DNA of 64,000 nt, from contig NZ_BOON01000043.1 in NCBI RefSeq assembly GCF_016863255.1, positions 1-64,000 of the forward strand. Direction: 5' to 3'. A program made the translations under genes and the position numbers. A model generated the notes under the pieces. It was not told the DNA's origin. It saw nothing but the letters and a program-made list of their open reading frames with translations, and searched no databases. Below are positions 42,591 through 50,847 of this stretch, one piece after another. This DNA is from Planosporangium mesophilum. GTDB taxonomy: Bacteria; Actinomycetota; Actinomycetes; Mycobacteriales; Micromonosporaceae. Positions within the stretch are counted from its first letter, which is position 1. Each line of letters starts with the position of its first letter.

Positions 42591-43007
42591 TTACGGCTGG
42601 CGGATGGCGCAGGTCAGCCGGGCGGTACAGAGCCGGTCGCCGGCGGAGTTGGTCACCACCACCTCGTACGAGGCGATCGACTTCCCTAGGTGCAGCGGCG
42701 TCGCCACCCCGGTGACCACGCCGGACCGGGCGGACCTGTGGTGGGTGGCGTTGATGTCGACTCCGACCGCGATACCGCCGTGCTCCCGCGCCGCGTGCAG
42801 GGCGGCGCCGACCGAGCCGAGGGTCTCCGCCAGCACGCAGGAGGCGCCGCCGTGCAGCAACCCGTACGGCTGCTGGTTGCCCTCGACCGGCATCGTCCCC
42901 ACCACTCGCTCCGGCGACGCCTCGATCAACGTTATGCCCATCCGCGTGGCGAGCGAACCGGGCAGGTCGAGCAAGGAGGTGAGATCATCCGCCGAGAGCG
43001 TTTCCAT
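42591..43007 (-). CDS. Hotdog-fold thioesterase (PaaI family)
   Basis: A 138-residue hotdog protein: GLLHGGASCVLAETLGSVGA carries the HGG and catalytic Glu of the PaaI/YbgC-type acyl-CoA thioesterases, and VGVDINATHHRSARSGVVTG is the second conserved strand. Likely hydrolyses an aryl- or acyl-CoA; substrate unknown. Confidence 0.9.
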   Translation of the reverse strand: METLSADDLTSLLDLPGSLATRMGITLIEASPERVVGTMPVEGNQQPYGLLHGGASCVLAETLGSVGAALHAAREHGGIAVGVDINATHHRSARSGVVTGVATPLHLGKSIASYEVVVTNSAGDRLCTARLTCAIRQP

Positions 43008-43139
43008 GGTCGGGACGCTACCGGCAGATCAGGGCGGCACGTTCAGCGAACAGCCAGCGACATGAATCACACGAAGCCTCCATGATCGACGGAAAGGGCG
43101 CTAAGGTGCGCTCGGCAGGTACCCGGAGGGGAGTAGCTC

Positions 43140-44513
43140 ATGCGGCGTGTCACCCGCCCCGTATCGACTGTTGCCGCGGTGGCCGCGGTGCTGCTCGCGG
43201 CGAGTTGCGGCACCTCGAAGCAGCCCGAACGCGGAGCGAGCGGGGACAGGGGCGACGGTCAGGTCCGCCTGTACGGCTCGGACGGCAACATGAGCAGTTC
43301 GTTCGGCGACGTCCTCAAGGACCAGCAGGGCGTGCTGGCCGGCATGAAAGGGACCGCGCCGCTCTCGCCGCTCACCGAGGAGTTCAAGCGGCGGATCCGG
43401 GGCGTCGACCCGAGCGTGCCCGACTTCAACTACGCCGGTGAGGCGTACGACGCGGTCATCGTCTCGGCGCTGGCGGCCGAGGTCGCGCGCTCCACGGACG
43501 CCTCCACGATGGCGAAGAACATCGTGGGCGTGACCGTGGGCGGCACCGAATGCGCCAGCTTCCAGCAGTGCGCCGCCCTCGTACGGCAGAACCAGAACGT
43601 CCAGTACCGAGGGGTGTCCTCACTCAAGCGCAGCGGCTTCACGGACGCCGGCGAGCCGTCCACCGCCACCTACGGCACGCTCAACTTCGGCCGGGACAAC
43701 CACATCGACGACGCCAAGACCGAGTTCGTCGGTGCCGGTGACGAGTCGACCGCGAGCAGGAACGCTGCCGCGCCCGCGCCGTCCACGCCGCCCGGCAGCG
43801 GCCGCGCCCCGAAGGCGCCGCCGCTGAAGTTCGGCGGCCTGCTGCCGCACACCGGCGCACTCGCCAGTGCCGGTCCGCCGATCTTCGCCGGCGGGAAGCT
43901 CGCGGTACAGGAGATCAACGAGGCCGGCGGGGTGCTGGGCCAGCCGGTGGAGTGGGTCGACGGCGACGACGGCACCAGCGCGCAGACCGCCGTGATAACG
44001 GCCGACAGGTTCATCGCCGCCGGCGTACAGGTGTTGATCGGCCCGGCCGCCTCCACCGCCGCCGCCGCGGTAGTTCCCAAGGCGGTGGCGGCCGGGCGTA
44101 TCGTCTTCTCGCCTACGGCGACCTCGGAGGGGCTGTCCCAGCTCGACGACAAGGGCCTGTTCTTCCGTACCGCGCCCTCGGACAAGCTGCAGGCCAAGGC
44201 CCTGGCCGACGTCGTGATGCGGGACGGCGTCTCCAAGGTGGTCGTCGTCGCCCGCGACGACGAGTACGGCACCGGCCTGCGCAACGGCATCCAGGCCGAC
44301 CTGACCGGCGCGGGGATCAAGGCGAGCAACATCAAGGTGCTGTCGTACAAGGTCAAGGACAAGTACGACGTCGCCGACCAGACCGGCCAGTTCGGGCCGC
44401 TGGCCAAGGCCGTCAAGGAGTTCGGGGCGGACGCGGTGGTGATCATCGGGTTCGAGGAGTCCGCCCTCTTCGTCAAGGCGCTGCGCGACGAGCAGCTGGT
44501 CCCCGGGTCCTAG
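43140..44513 (+). CDS. Circularly permuted type I substrate-binding lipoprotein
   Basis: A 457-residue lipoprotein (lipobox LLAASC, Cys23) with GGAGGGGAG before the ATG. Family parts are in swapped order. Residues 42-199 (VRLYGSDGN, YAGEAYDAVIVSALAA, Cys138/Cys144, LNFGRDNHID) are the usual C-terminal part of a Leu/Ile/Val-type binding protein. A Pro/Ala/Ser linker (about 200-228) follows. Residues 229-457 (LKFGGLLPHTGALASAG, GLFFRTAPSDKLQAKAL, ARDDEYGTGLRNG) are the usual N-terminal part. The C-terminus ALRDEQLVPG would continue directly into VRLYGSDGN in normal members. No permease genes are adjacent. Confidence 0.85.
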   Translation: MRRVTRPVSTVAAVAAVLLAASCGTSKQPERGASGDRGDGQVRLYGSDGNMSSSFGDVLKDQQGVLAGMKGTAPLSPLTEEFKRRIRGVDPSVPDFNYAGEAYDAVIVSALAAEVARSTDASTMAKNIVGVTVGGTECASFQQCAALVRQNQNVQYRGVSSLKRSGFTDAGEPSTATYGTLNFGRDNHIDDAKTEFVGAGDESTASRNAAAPAPSTPPGSGRAPKAPPLKFGGLLPHTGALASAGPPIFAGGKLAVQEINEAGGVLGQPVEWVDGDDGTSAQTAVITADRFIAAGVQVLIGPAASTAAAAVVPKAVAAGRIVFSPTATSEGLSQLDDKGLFFRTAPSDKLQAKALADVVMRDGVSKVVVVARDDEYGTGLRNGIQADLTGAGIKASNIKVLSYKVKDKYDVADQTGQFGPLAKAVKEFGADAVVIIGFEESALFVKALRDEQLVPGS

Positions 44514-44615
44514 GGGCGTCACGACCGTGGCCTCGGGACCATACTGAGGCGCGACGTTGTGACGATCATCGTGATGGGTAAGTGTCGACCGGTGGACCCC
44601 CCGAGAGGAGTTCGG

Positions 44616-44855
44616 ATGAGCGACAGCGTGGAGACCAGGGGCGACGAGCGGAACGACCTGGTGGTGAAGGACGCCAACAACGACGGCAGGCCGGACCTGT
44701 GGGTCGTCGACACCGACGGCGACGGCAAGCCGGACGTGTTCCAGTTCGACACCGACGGCGACGGGAAGGTCGACATCACGATCGTGGACCGTACCCAGGA
44801 CGGCCAGCCCGACGAGGTGATCGACGGCGACGGCGGGATGCCACCGCGGACCTGA
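44616..44855 (+). CDS. Small Asp-rich repeat protein (putative Ca-binding)
   Basis: A 79-residue protein with four or five tandem units of type D-x-[DN]-x-D-G (DANNDGRPD, DTDGDGKPD, DTDGDGKVD, DRTQDGQPD, DGDGG), spaced about 13 residues, like thrombospondin type-3 or EF-hand-loop repeats that bind calcium. No signal peptide or membrane segment, so probably cytoplasmic. ATG 44616 follows GAGAGGAG. Function unknown. Confidence 0.72.
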   Translation: MSDSVETRGDERNDLVVKDANNDGRPDLWVVDTDGDGKPDVFQFDTDGDGKVDITIVDRTQDGQPDEVIDGDGGMPPRT

Positions 44856-44858
44856 GTC

Positions 44859-46241
44859 CTACGTCAACGCGCGCAGCATCAGCGCCAGACCGAGCGCGCC
44901 GAAGACGGTCACCCACGCACCGATCAGCCACATGACGGTGCTACCGGCGAAGGGCCGGCGGCTGGACGCCGGCCCGAGCCCGAGGGCGGCCAGGCTGTGG
45001 CGGGCGCGCAGCACTTCGCGGGCGTGGGCGGCCGCCTCCGCGGTCAGCCCACCGTCGGCGGTCGTCCCCCGGCTCAACTCCACGGCCAGCCGTGACTGCG
45101 CGTCCTGGAGCCGCCGGGCCGCCCGGTCGCCGGCCCCACCCGCCCGGGCGTACGCGGCCCGGCGCAGCCTCGCCCGCCCGCCGAGCGAGGACAGCGCGCC
45201 CAGCTCGGTGGGGGTGACGATCCGCCGGTCGGCGAGGGCCGCCAGCACGTTCGCGTAGTAGTCGCCCTCGCGTACCCGGGCCAGGTGCGCCAGGGCGAGC
45301 GCCAGCCCGAGTACCGGGCCGCCCTTGATCAGCAGCACGGCGACCTGACCCGGCGTACCCAGGCCGAACCCGCCGGCCAGCAGGGGGGAGTTCCACAGGA
45401 AGTGGCACAGCCAGGCCCCGCCGAGGCACAGTCCCGCGACACCGGCACGGGCGGCCCGGGACCGGTCGACGCGTACCACCGCGTACCCGACGCCGGCCCC
45501 CGCGAGGGCCGTGAACACGGTGTGGCTCCAGGGCCCGGCGAGGATGCCCCGCGCGATGAGCGTGGTGAACACCGGCTCGACCCGGTCACCGGTACCGGCC
45601 GCCTGGACCGCCATCGCCGCGTACGAGACGTTCTCCATCACCTGGTAGCCCAGGCCGACCATCGCCCCGTACACCATCCCGTCCACGACGCTGTTGACCT
45701 GGGCGGCGGCCAGCAGCGCGATCACCAGTACGCCCAGGAACTTGAGCGTCTCCTCGACGGTCGGCCCGGCGAGCGCCGGCCCCCACATCGCCGCGAACCG
45801 CGGCGACACCAGCTTCGCGATCAGATTGTCGGCGGCCACGTTGCCGGGTACCGCGGTGGCCGTGACCACCACCGCGCCCCAGGTGAACGCGGTCGCGAGG
45901 AGGATCGGCGGCTCGCGTTCGAGATGGTCGAGGTTCACGATGAAGAGCACGAACGGTACGGCGTACATCCCGAACACGACGAACGCGGTCGTCATGGCGA
46001 CCGGGTAGCGCCCGAACGGCAGGGCGACCATCGTGCCGAGCGCGACCGCGCAGACCAGCAGTAGCCCCGTGAGCAGCCAGAAGACCGGCATCCGTAGCGA
46101 TCCGAAGAGGTCACCGACGAGCGGCGTCGGCCGCACCGGAGCCGCGACGGCCGGTCGTGGCGAATCCGGGGCCACGCCGGTCGGCCGAGGTGACCCGGGC
46201 GGCCCCGGTGATGCGGGCGGTCCGGGCGATTCGGCCGTCAC
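44859..46241 (-). CDS. PrsW-family intramembrane protease
   Basis: A 460-residue membrane protein with about eight to ten helices. PrsW signs: GPTVEETLKFLGVL (Glu-Glu motif), YQVMENVSYA, RGILAGPWSHTVFTALAGAG and CHFLWNSP (conserved His). PrsW proteases cut anti-sigma factors in the membrane. The N-terminus is Pro-rich and cytoplasmic; the C-terminus carries an extra helical, Arg/Ala-rich region and a final membrane segment. Its start overlaps the stop of the upstream gene. Confidence 0.87.
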   Translation of the reverse strand: MTAESPGPPASPGPPGSPRPTGVAPDSPRPAVAAPVRPTPLVGDLFGSLRMPVFWLLTGLLLVCAVALGTMVALPFGRYPVAMTTAFVVFGMYAVPFVLFIVNLDHLEREPPILLATAFTWGAVVVTATAVPGNVAADNLIAKLVSPRFAAMWGPALAGPTVEETLKFLGVLVIALLAAAQVNSVVDGMVYGAMVGLGYQVMENVSYAAMAVQAAGTGDRVEPVFTTLIARGILAGPWSHTVFTALAGAGVGYAVVRVDRSRAARAGVAGLCLGGAWLCHFLWNSPLLAGGFGLGTPGQVAVLLIKGGPVLGLALALAHLARVREGDYYANVLAALADRRIVTPTELGALSSLGGRARLRRAAYARAGGAGDRAARRLQDAQSRLAVELSRGTTADGGLTAEAAAHAREVLRARHSLAALGLGPASSRRPFAGSTVMWLIGAWVTVFGALGLALMLRALT

Positions 46242-46786
46242 GCCGCCCTCGCGATGCTGGCGGCGGCCGCCTCGATCGCCGGCAGCCAGCGGGCCAACTC
46301 GTCCGGCGGTCCGCTGGCGGTGGCGTCGACGACCGTGGTCGACCCGAGGACGCGTACCGCGTACCAGCCGCCGTCCGCGCCGGCGTGGAACCGGCCGGTG
46401 AGGGCTCCGGAGGGGGTCGGACTCTCCGCGCCGGTGGTGCTCGCCCCGAGGCCGTCACGCAGCCTGGTACGGAGCCGGTCGGCGGCGGCGGCGGTGGTGA
46501 TCCGGTCCGGGGTGACCAGGATGGCGAATCGCACCCGGCCGACGAGGAACATCGCGTACCCGGAGTCCCGGCCGGGACGGGTCTGGCTGACGTCGAGCCG
46601 GGCACCGGCCGGCGGTACGACGGTCACCCCGTCGGTGACCGCGTACACCACCCCGGACGCCACCGCCCGCTCGCCCGGGAACGCCCGGTCGAGCGCGGGC
46701 AGCCCGAGGGAGATCGTCGCGATGACAGCGAGGATCGCCAGGCTGCATGCGGCGTTCCGGTGCAGCCCGCCGTGCGGGACACCCAT
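46238..46786 (-). CDS. Membrane-anchored hypothetical protein
   Basis: A 182-residue protein with one N-terminal membrane segment (LAILAVIATISLGLPAL) and an outside domain (VVYAVTDGVTVVPPAGARLD, GRFHAGADGGWYAVRVLG). It overlaps the PrsW gene by 4 bases, so the two are coupled; it could be a partner or substrate of the protease, but this is inference. Confidence 0.7.
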   Translation of the reverse strand: MGVPHGGLHRNAACSLAILAVIATISLGLPALDRAFPGERAVASGVVYAVTDGVTVVPPAGARLDVSQTRPGRDSGYAMFLVGRVRFAILVTPDRITTAAAADRLRTRLRDGLGASTTGAESPTPSGALTGRFHAGADGGWYAVRVLGSTTVVDATASGPPDELARWLPAIEAAAASIARAA

Positions 46787-46867
46787 CCCTCGACGGTATC
46801 CCGCGCCGTCGCGCCGGGGCCCTCGTACGCGCCAACGCGGATCACTGCCGCGTGACACCATGACGGG

Positions 46868-47521
46868 ATGGTGACCGTCCCCGGCGGCGCCGGCCGTCCG
46901 CTGTGCGGTCGGCGCGAGCGCAGGAAGCTCCAGACGCGCGCCGCGCTCGAGGCGGCCGCGCTGCGGCTCTTCGCGGAGCGCGGGTACGAGCGCACCACGG
47001 TCGAGGACATCGCCGACGCCGCCGACGTCGCGGTACGCACCTTCTTCCGGTACTTCTCGTCCAAGCGACACGTGCTCTTCGGGGACGTGGCCCACACGAT
47101 CGCCGGCCGGCTGCGGGCCGCCCTGGCCGAGCGGCCGGCGGGCGAGCCGCCGGTCGACGCCGTACGCGCCGCGCTGGACGCCGTGGACATCGACGAAGAC
47201 CAGTACGCCCCGATCGTGGCCCGGCTGCGGCTGGTACGGCAGCTACCGGAGCTGCTCCCCGCGTACCAGATGATCTTTCACGAGTTGCACGAGACCATCG
47301 CGGACTTCGTTGCCGACCGCACCGGCGAACCGGCCAACTCGCTCCGGCCACAGCTGCTCGCCGGGGTGGCCACGCTGTCGGTCCGGGCGACGCTGTGTGA
47401 ACTGGAGGCCGGCGAGACCAGCCCGGGGGCGCTGCGAGCGCTGAGCCACCAGACCTATGACGCGCTGGCGAACGGCCTGCGGCAGATCAGCGCAGGTACT
47501 CCGGCGGTACGTGGTCGGTGA
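46868..47521 (+). CDS. TetR-family regulator
   Basis: A 217-residue regulator with N-terminal HTH (RAALEAAALRLFAERGYERT, DIADAADVAVRTFFRYFSSK) and a helical ligand domain. Divergent from the PrsW pair (81 bp apart), so it may control it. Its 3' end overlaps the convergent kptA gene by 35 bases. Confidence 0.9.
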   Translation: MVTVPGGAGRPLCGRRERRKLQTRAALEAAALRLFAERGYERTTVEDIADAADVAVRTFFRYFSSKRHVLFGDVAHTIAGRLRAALAERPAGEPPVDAVRAALDAVDIDEDQYAPIVARLRLVRQLPELLPAYQMIFHELHETIADFVADRTGEPANSLRPQLLAGVATLSVRATLCELEAGETSPGALRALSHQTYDALANGLRQISAGTPAVRGR

Positions 47522-48047
47522 GCCACACGCCGTTCGCGCTGCGGTAGAACGGGTACCCGTCGGCGGCCATCGTCGCCGCGTCGATCTCGAGGATGCTCAC
47601 CTGTGACCGGCCGCCCCGCCTGCGGGCGCCGACACGATGGGCGGTGGCCCGGTCGCTCGAGAGGTGTACGTGGTGGCGACGCCCCTTGCGCAGCCCCTCG
47701 GCCCGGATCGCCGGTACGGTCGCGGCCGAGGTGCCGTGGAACAGGACCGGCGGCGGGGTGACCGCGTCCAGCCCCAGGTCGACCGGGATCGAGTGGCCCT
47801 GGCTGGCGCGGATCCGGTCCCGCCCGTCCGGCCCGGCCTGCACCGCGAAGCGCCGCTTGTCGTTTCCGGCCACGACCGCGTCGAGTTCGGCACGGCTGAC
47901 CGGCCGGCCGTGCGCGGCGAGGGCGGCGAGCAGGTCGTCGACCGCCACCCAGCCGTTGGGGTCGAGGGTGAGCGCGACGCTGTCCGGTCGGTGGCGCAGC
48001 ACGTACGACAGTCGCTTCGACACCGCGACGAAATCCACCCGACCCAC
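47487..48047 (-). CDS. kptA: RNA 2'-phosphotransferase (KptA/Tpt1)
   Basis: A 186-residue enzyme of the Tpt1 family, which removes a 2'-phosphate from RNA using NAD. Signatures: SKRLSYVLRHRPDSVALTLD, RRFAVQ, IRASQGHSIPVDLGL, VLFHGTS, and HHVHLSSD. Bacterial function is unsettled, as there is no 2'-phosphate-leaving tRNA ligase pathway in most bacteria. It converges on the TetR gene with a 35-base tail-to-tail overlap. Confidence 0.92.
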   Translation of the reverse strand: MGRVDFVAVSKRLSYVLRHRPDSVALTLDPNGWVAVDDLLAALAAHGRPVSRAELDAVVAGNDKRRFAVQAGPDGRDRIRASQGHSIPVDLGLDAVTPPPVLFHGTSAATVPAIRAEGLRKGRRHHVHLSSDRATAHRVGARRRGGRSQVSILEIDAATMAADGYPFYRSANGVWLTDHVPPEYLR

Positions 48048-48059
48048 GCTAGCGGCGGG

Positions 48060-49256
48060 CTACCCCAGCGTGGTCAGCGGCGTCAGGACGACGTTGGACA
48101 GCACGCCGCCGTCCCGGCGCACCTGCCGTAGGTACCACATCTGCAGCGGGGTGCGGTTCTGGTTGAACTGCCACGGACCGCGCGGGCTGTCGATCGACCC
48201 GATCTTGCCGAGGGCCAGGTTGACGGCCTGCGGTGTGAGGGTGTCCCCGTCCACCGCGGCGATCGCCTTGTCCAGTACCGAGGCGGCGTCGTAGGAGGCC
48301 ATCGCGTACGAGGTGGGGGCGGCGTTGTGCGCCTTCTGGTACGCCGAGGCGAACCGCCGGTTGGCGTCGTTGTCCAGGTCGGACGAGTAGTTCATCGAGG
48401 TGTAGATCTTCTCCGCGGCGGAGCCCTGGTCCCGCAGCACGGCGCCCTCGGTGAGGAAGCCCGGCGCGTACAGGTCCTGGGGCAGGTTCAACTGCCGGTA
48501 CTGCTTGACGAACTCGACCGCCTGTGCGCCCGCGAAGAAGCAGAGCACGGCCTTGGCACGGGAGTTCCTGATGCTGGCAAGGTAGGGCTGGAAGTTCATG
48601 GTCGGGGTCGGGGTGAACGGCGTGTAGATGGGCGCGCCCTCGACCTTGTCGCCGTACGTCGACAGGAACCCTTCGATCTCGTCGTGCCCCGCCTGGTAGT
48701 CGGGCGCGATCAGCGCGACCGAGCCGTTACCGATCTTGCTCGCCACGTACCGGCCGAGGGCCTTGCCCGGCTCGTCGTTGACGAACGAGGTGCGCCAGAT
48801 GTACCGGACGCCCTGAAGGGTGGTCGGTGAGGCGTTGGAGCCGATCAGCGGGGTCTGTGAAGCCTCGACAAGGTCGCGAACCGCGGCCATGGTGGCCGAA
48901 CTGGCCACACCGGACAGCGCCAGTACCTTCTCCTGCTTGATCAGACGCTCGACGGCGGCCTTGCCGGACTCGGCGGTCTCGCCCTCGTCGACGGTGATCA
49001 GGTTGGCCGGCCGGCCGCCCAGGCTCTTGTTGTTGAGGCTCAGGTACAGGTCGAAGCCCCGGCTCAACTCGTCGCCGATCGTCTTGTACATGCCGGACTG
49101 CGGCACGACCAGCCCGATCCTCACGGGATCCAGGGTCGTGGCCGACTGCCGGTCCCCGCTGCCGATGCCGCAGGCTGACAGGATGGGCGCCGCGGCCCCT
49201 CCGACGCCGAGCGCGGCGAGAAGTCTGAGCGCCTGCCGGCGGGTGAGCTCGGACAA
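48060..49256 (-). CDS. ABC-type substrate-binding lipoprotein (amide/branched amino acid type)
   Basis: A 398-residue type I binding protein in normal order: signal with RR and lipobox (LTRRQALRLLAALG, ILSACG), IGLVVPQSGMYKTIGDELSR, GVRYIWRTSF and YDAASVLDKAIAAVDGD. TTG 49256 is chosen as start because GGAGG lies five bases upstream; longer versions put the signal peptide too far inside. Related to UrtA/AmiC-like sensors. No transporter genes adjoin, so it may be an orphan binding protein. Confidence 0.87.
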   Translation of the reverse strand: MSELTRRQALRLLAALGVGGAAAPILSACGIGSGDRQSATTLDPVRIGLVVPQSGMYKTIGDELSRGFDLYLSLNNKSLGGRPANLITVDEGETAESGKAAVERLIKQEKVLALSGVASSATMAAVRDLVEASQTPLIGSNASPTTLQGVRYIWRTSFVNDEPGKALGRYVASKIGNGSVALIAPDYQAGHDEIEGFLSTYGDKVEGAPIYTPFTPTPTMNFQPYLASIRNSRAKAVLCFFAGAQAVEFVKQYRQLNLPQDLYAPGFLTEGAVLRDQGSAAEKIYTSMNYSSDLDNDANRRFASAYQKAHNAAPTSYAMASYDAASVLDKAIAAVDGDTLTPQAVNLALGKIGSIDSPRGPWQFNQNRTPLQMWYLRQVRRDGGVLSNVVLTPLTTLG

Positions 49257-49377
49257 GTGATCCTCCACAAGGACGGCAGGGCCCAGCCAGTACCCGACCC
49301 CGATGCGCGTTCTACCCGCTTTCTCGGTGAGCGTCAATCCGCTGCCACATGGCGGTCGTCTCGCGACCGCGTCGTGC

Positions 49378-50178
49378 TCATCGCGCGATCGTGTCGAGTG
49401 CCGCGAGTATCTGCGGCCACACCGCCGACCGGGGATCGATGACCGCGAAGTGCTCGGTGCCCGGCAGTTCGACGAGGCTCACGTCGTCGCCGGCCGCCCG
49501 GGCAGCAGCGACGTACTCCTGGCCCACCTCGATCGGCACCCGGTCGTCCTCGGTACCGTGCACGACCACGGCCGGCACCCCCGAGGGCAGCAGCCGCACC
49601 GGGTCGGCCTCCGCGTACCGCTCCGGCACCTCCTCCGGACCGCCGCCCAGCAGCGCCGCCACCGCGCCGCCGCCCAGCCCCAGCCGGTGGGCCAGGCCGA
49701 GGTCGGCCACGGGCGCGAGCGCGAGCACACCGCGTACGGGTGTCCCGGCCCGCTTCGCGGCCCACAGCGCGAGGTGGCCACCGGCCGAATGGCCGGCGAG
49801 GACCGGACGGGTCAGGTCGGGAACGGCGACGCCACGGCCGGTGAGGGCCTCCGCGATGAGGCCGGGTACGCGTGCCACCGCCTCCGCCACGTCGGTGAAG
49901 GTCCCCGGCCAGCCCCCGCCGTCCTGGCCCACCCGACGGAACTCCACCGAGGCGACGGGGTAGCCGCGGCCGGCCAGGTCGACGGCGAGCGGAGCGGTGT
50001 GCCGCCGGTCGAACTCCGCCTTCCAGAACCCGCCGTGGATGAAGATGATCAGCGGACCGCCGGACTGGCCGGCGGGCAGCCGTACGTCCGCGACGTGGTC
50101 GGGCTGGGTGCCGTAGCGCACCGTGAAGTCGGGTTCCGGTGCCCAGCGGGTGAGCACCTCGCGCGGGTCGGCCGTCAT
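49378..50178 (-). CDS. Alpha/beta-hydrolase (esterase, kynurenine-formamidase-like)
   Basis: A 266-residue hydrolase. Oxyanion HGGFW, nucleophile elbow GHSAGGH, acid in VVHGTEDDRVP, and His in ELPGTEHFAV. The HGGFW form is typical of the esterase group that includes kynurenine formamidase. Substrate not known; no kynurenine pathway genes are nearby. Confidence 0.88.
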   Translation of the reverse strand: MTADPREVLTRWAPEPDFTVRYGTQPDHVADVRLPAGQSGGPLIIFIHGGFWKAEFDRRHTAPLAVDLAGRGYPVASVEFRRVGQDGGGWPGTFTDVAEAVARVPGLIAEALTGRGVAVPDLTRPVLAGHSAGGHLALWAAKRAGTPVRGVLALAPVADLGLAHRLGLGGGAVAALLGGGPEEVPERYAEADPVRLLPSGVPAVVVHGTEDDRVPIEVGQEYVAAARAAGDDVSLVELPGTEHFAVIDPRSAVWPQILAALDTIAR

Positions 50179-50262
50179 CCCCCAAGATTCTCATGGTCGG
50201 CACTGTCATCATTGGGGGACCGGCTTGCGGATCGACCGTAGGCCTGCGTAAGGATTGGACCC

Positions 50263-50847
50263 ATGGCCGACAACGTGGAGCAGCCGGACCAGCCGGACGT
50301 CGAAGAGCGCCGCACCGTGGTGGTGGTGGGCCCGGACGGTCGTCCCGTCGGCACCGTGGATCTCGAGAACGACCAGGGTGACGAGGGTGAGGACCCCAGC
50401 AAGCTGATCGAGCAGCCGGCGAAGGTCATGCGGATCGGTAGCATGATCAAGCAGTTGCTCGAGGAGGTACGCGGAGCCCCACTGGACGAGGCGAGCCGGC
50501 AGCGGATGCGGGACATCCACAGCCGGTCGATCATCGAGCTGGCCGAGGGTCTGTCGCCCGAACTGCGCGACGAGCTGGACCGGCTGACCCTGCCGTTCGC
50601 GGAGGGCAGCACGCCCAGCGAGTCCGAGCTGCGGATCGCGCAGGCCCAGCTGGTGGGCTGGCTGGAAGGGCTCTTCCACGGCATCCAGGCCGCGCTGGTG
50701 GCCCAGCAGATGGCCGCCCGCGTGCAGTTGGAGCAGATGCGCGGCGGACGGCCGGCACTGCCCGTCGGGCCGGGCGGGCGCGTCGTGCCCGGCATGATGG
50801 CCCCGCAGCAGCCGGACGGCCCGAGCGGCACCGGCCAGTACCTCTAG
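50263..50847 (+). CDS. bpa: Bacterial proteasome activator (Bpa/PafE)
   Basis: A 194-residue protein of the DUF2587 family. Bpa forms a ring that opens the 20S proteasome without ATP. Signs: KLIEQPAKVMRIGSMIKQLL, four-helix core (LVGWLEGLFHGIQAALVAQQ), and the C-terminal GQYL that docks into the proteasome. The acidic N-terminus is disordered. Its stop overlaps the convergent HAD gene. Confidence 0.94.
   Translation: MADNVEQPDQPDVEERRTVVVVGPDGRPVGTVDLENDQGDEGEDPSKLIEQPAKVMRIGSMIKQLLEEVRGAPLDEASRQRMRDIHSRSIIELAEGLSPELRDELDRLTLPFAEGSTPSESELRIAQAQLVGWLEGLFHGIQAALVAQQMAARVQLEQMRGGRPALPVGPGGRVVPGMMAPQQPDGPSGTGQYL

Noticed and set aside
47487-47521. Frameshift in the TetR or kptA gene because their ends overlap by 35 bases
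   Set aside because: Both proteins keep their conserved length and motifs; a tail-to-tail overlap is enough.
48060-49256. A second permuted binding protein
   Set aside because: Its parts follow the normal order from signal peptide to C-terminus.
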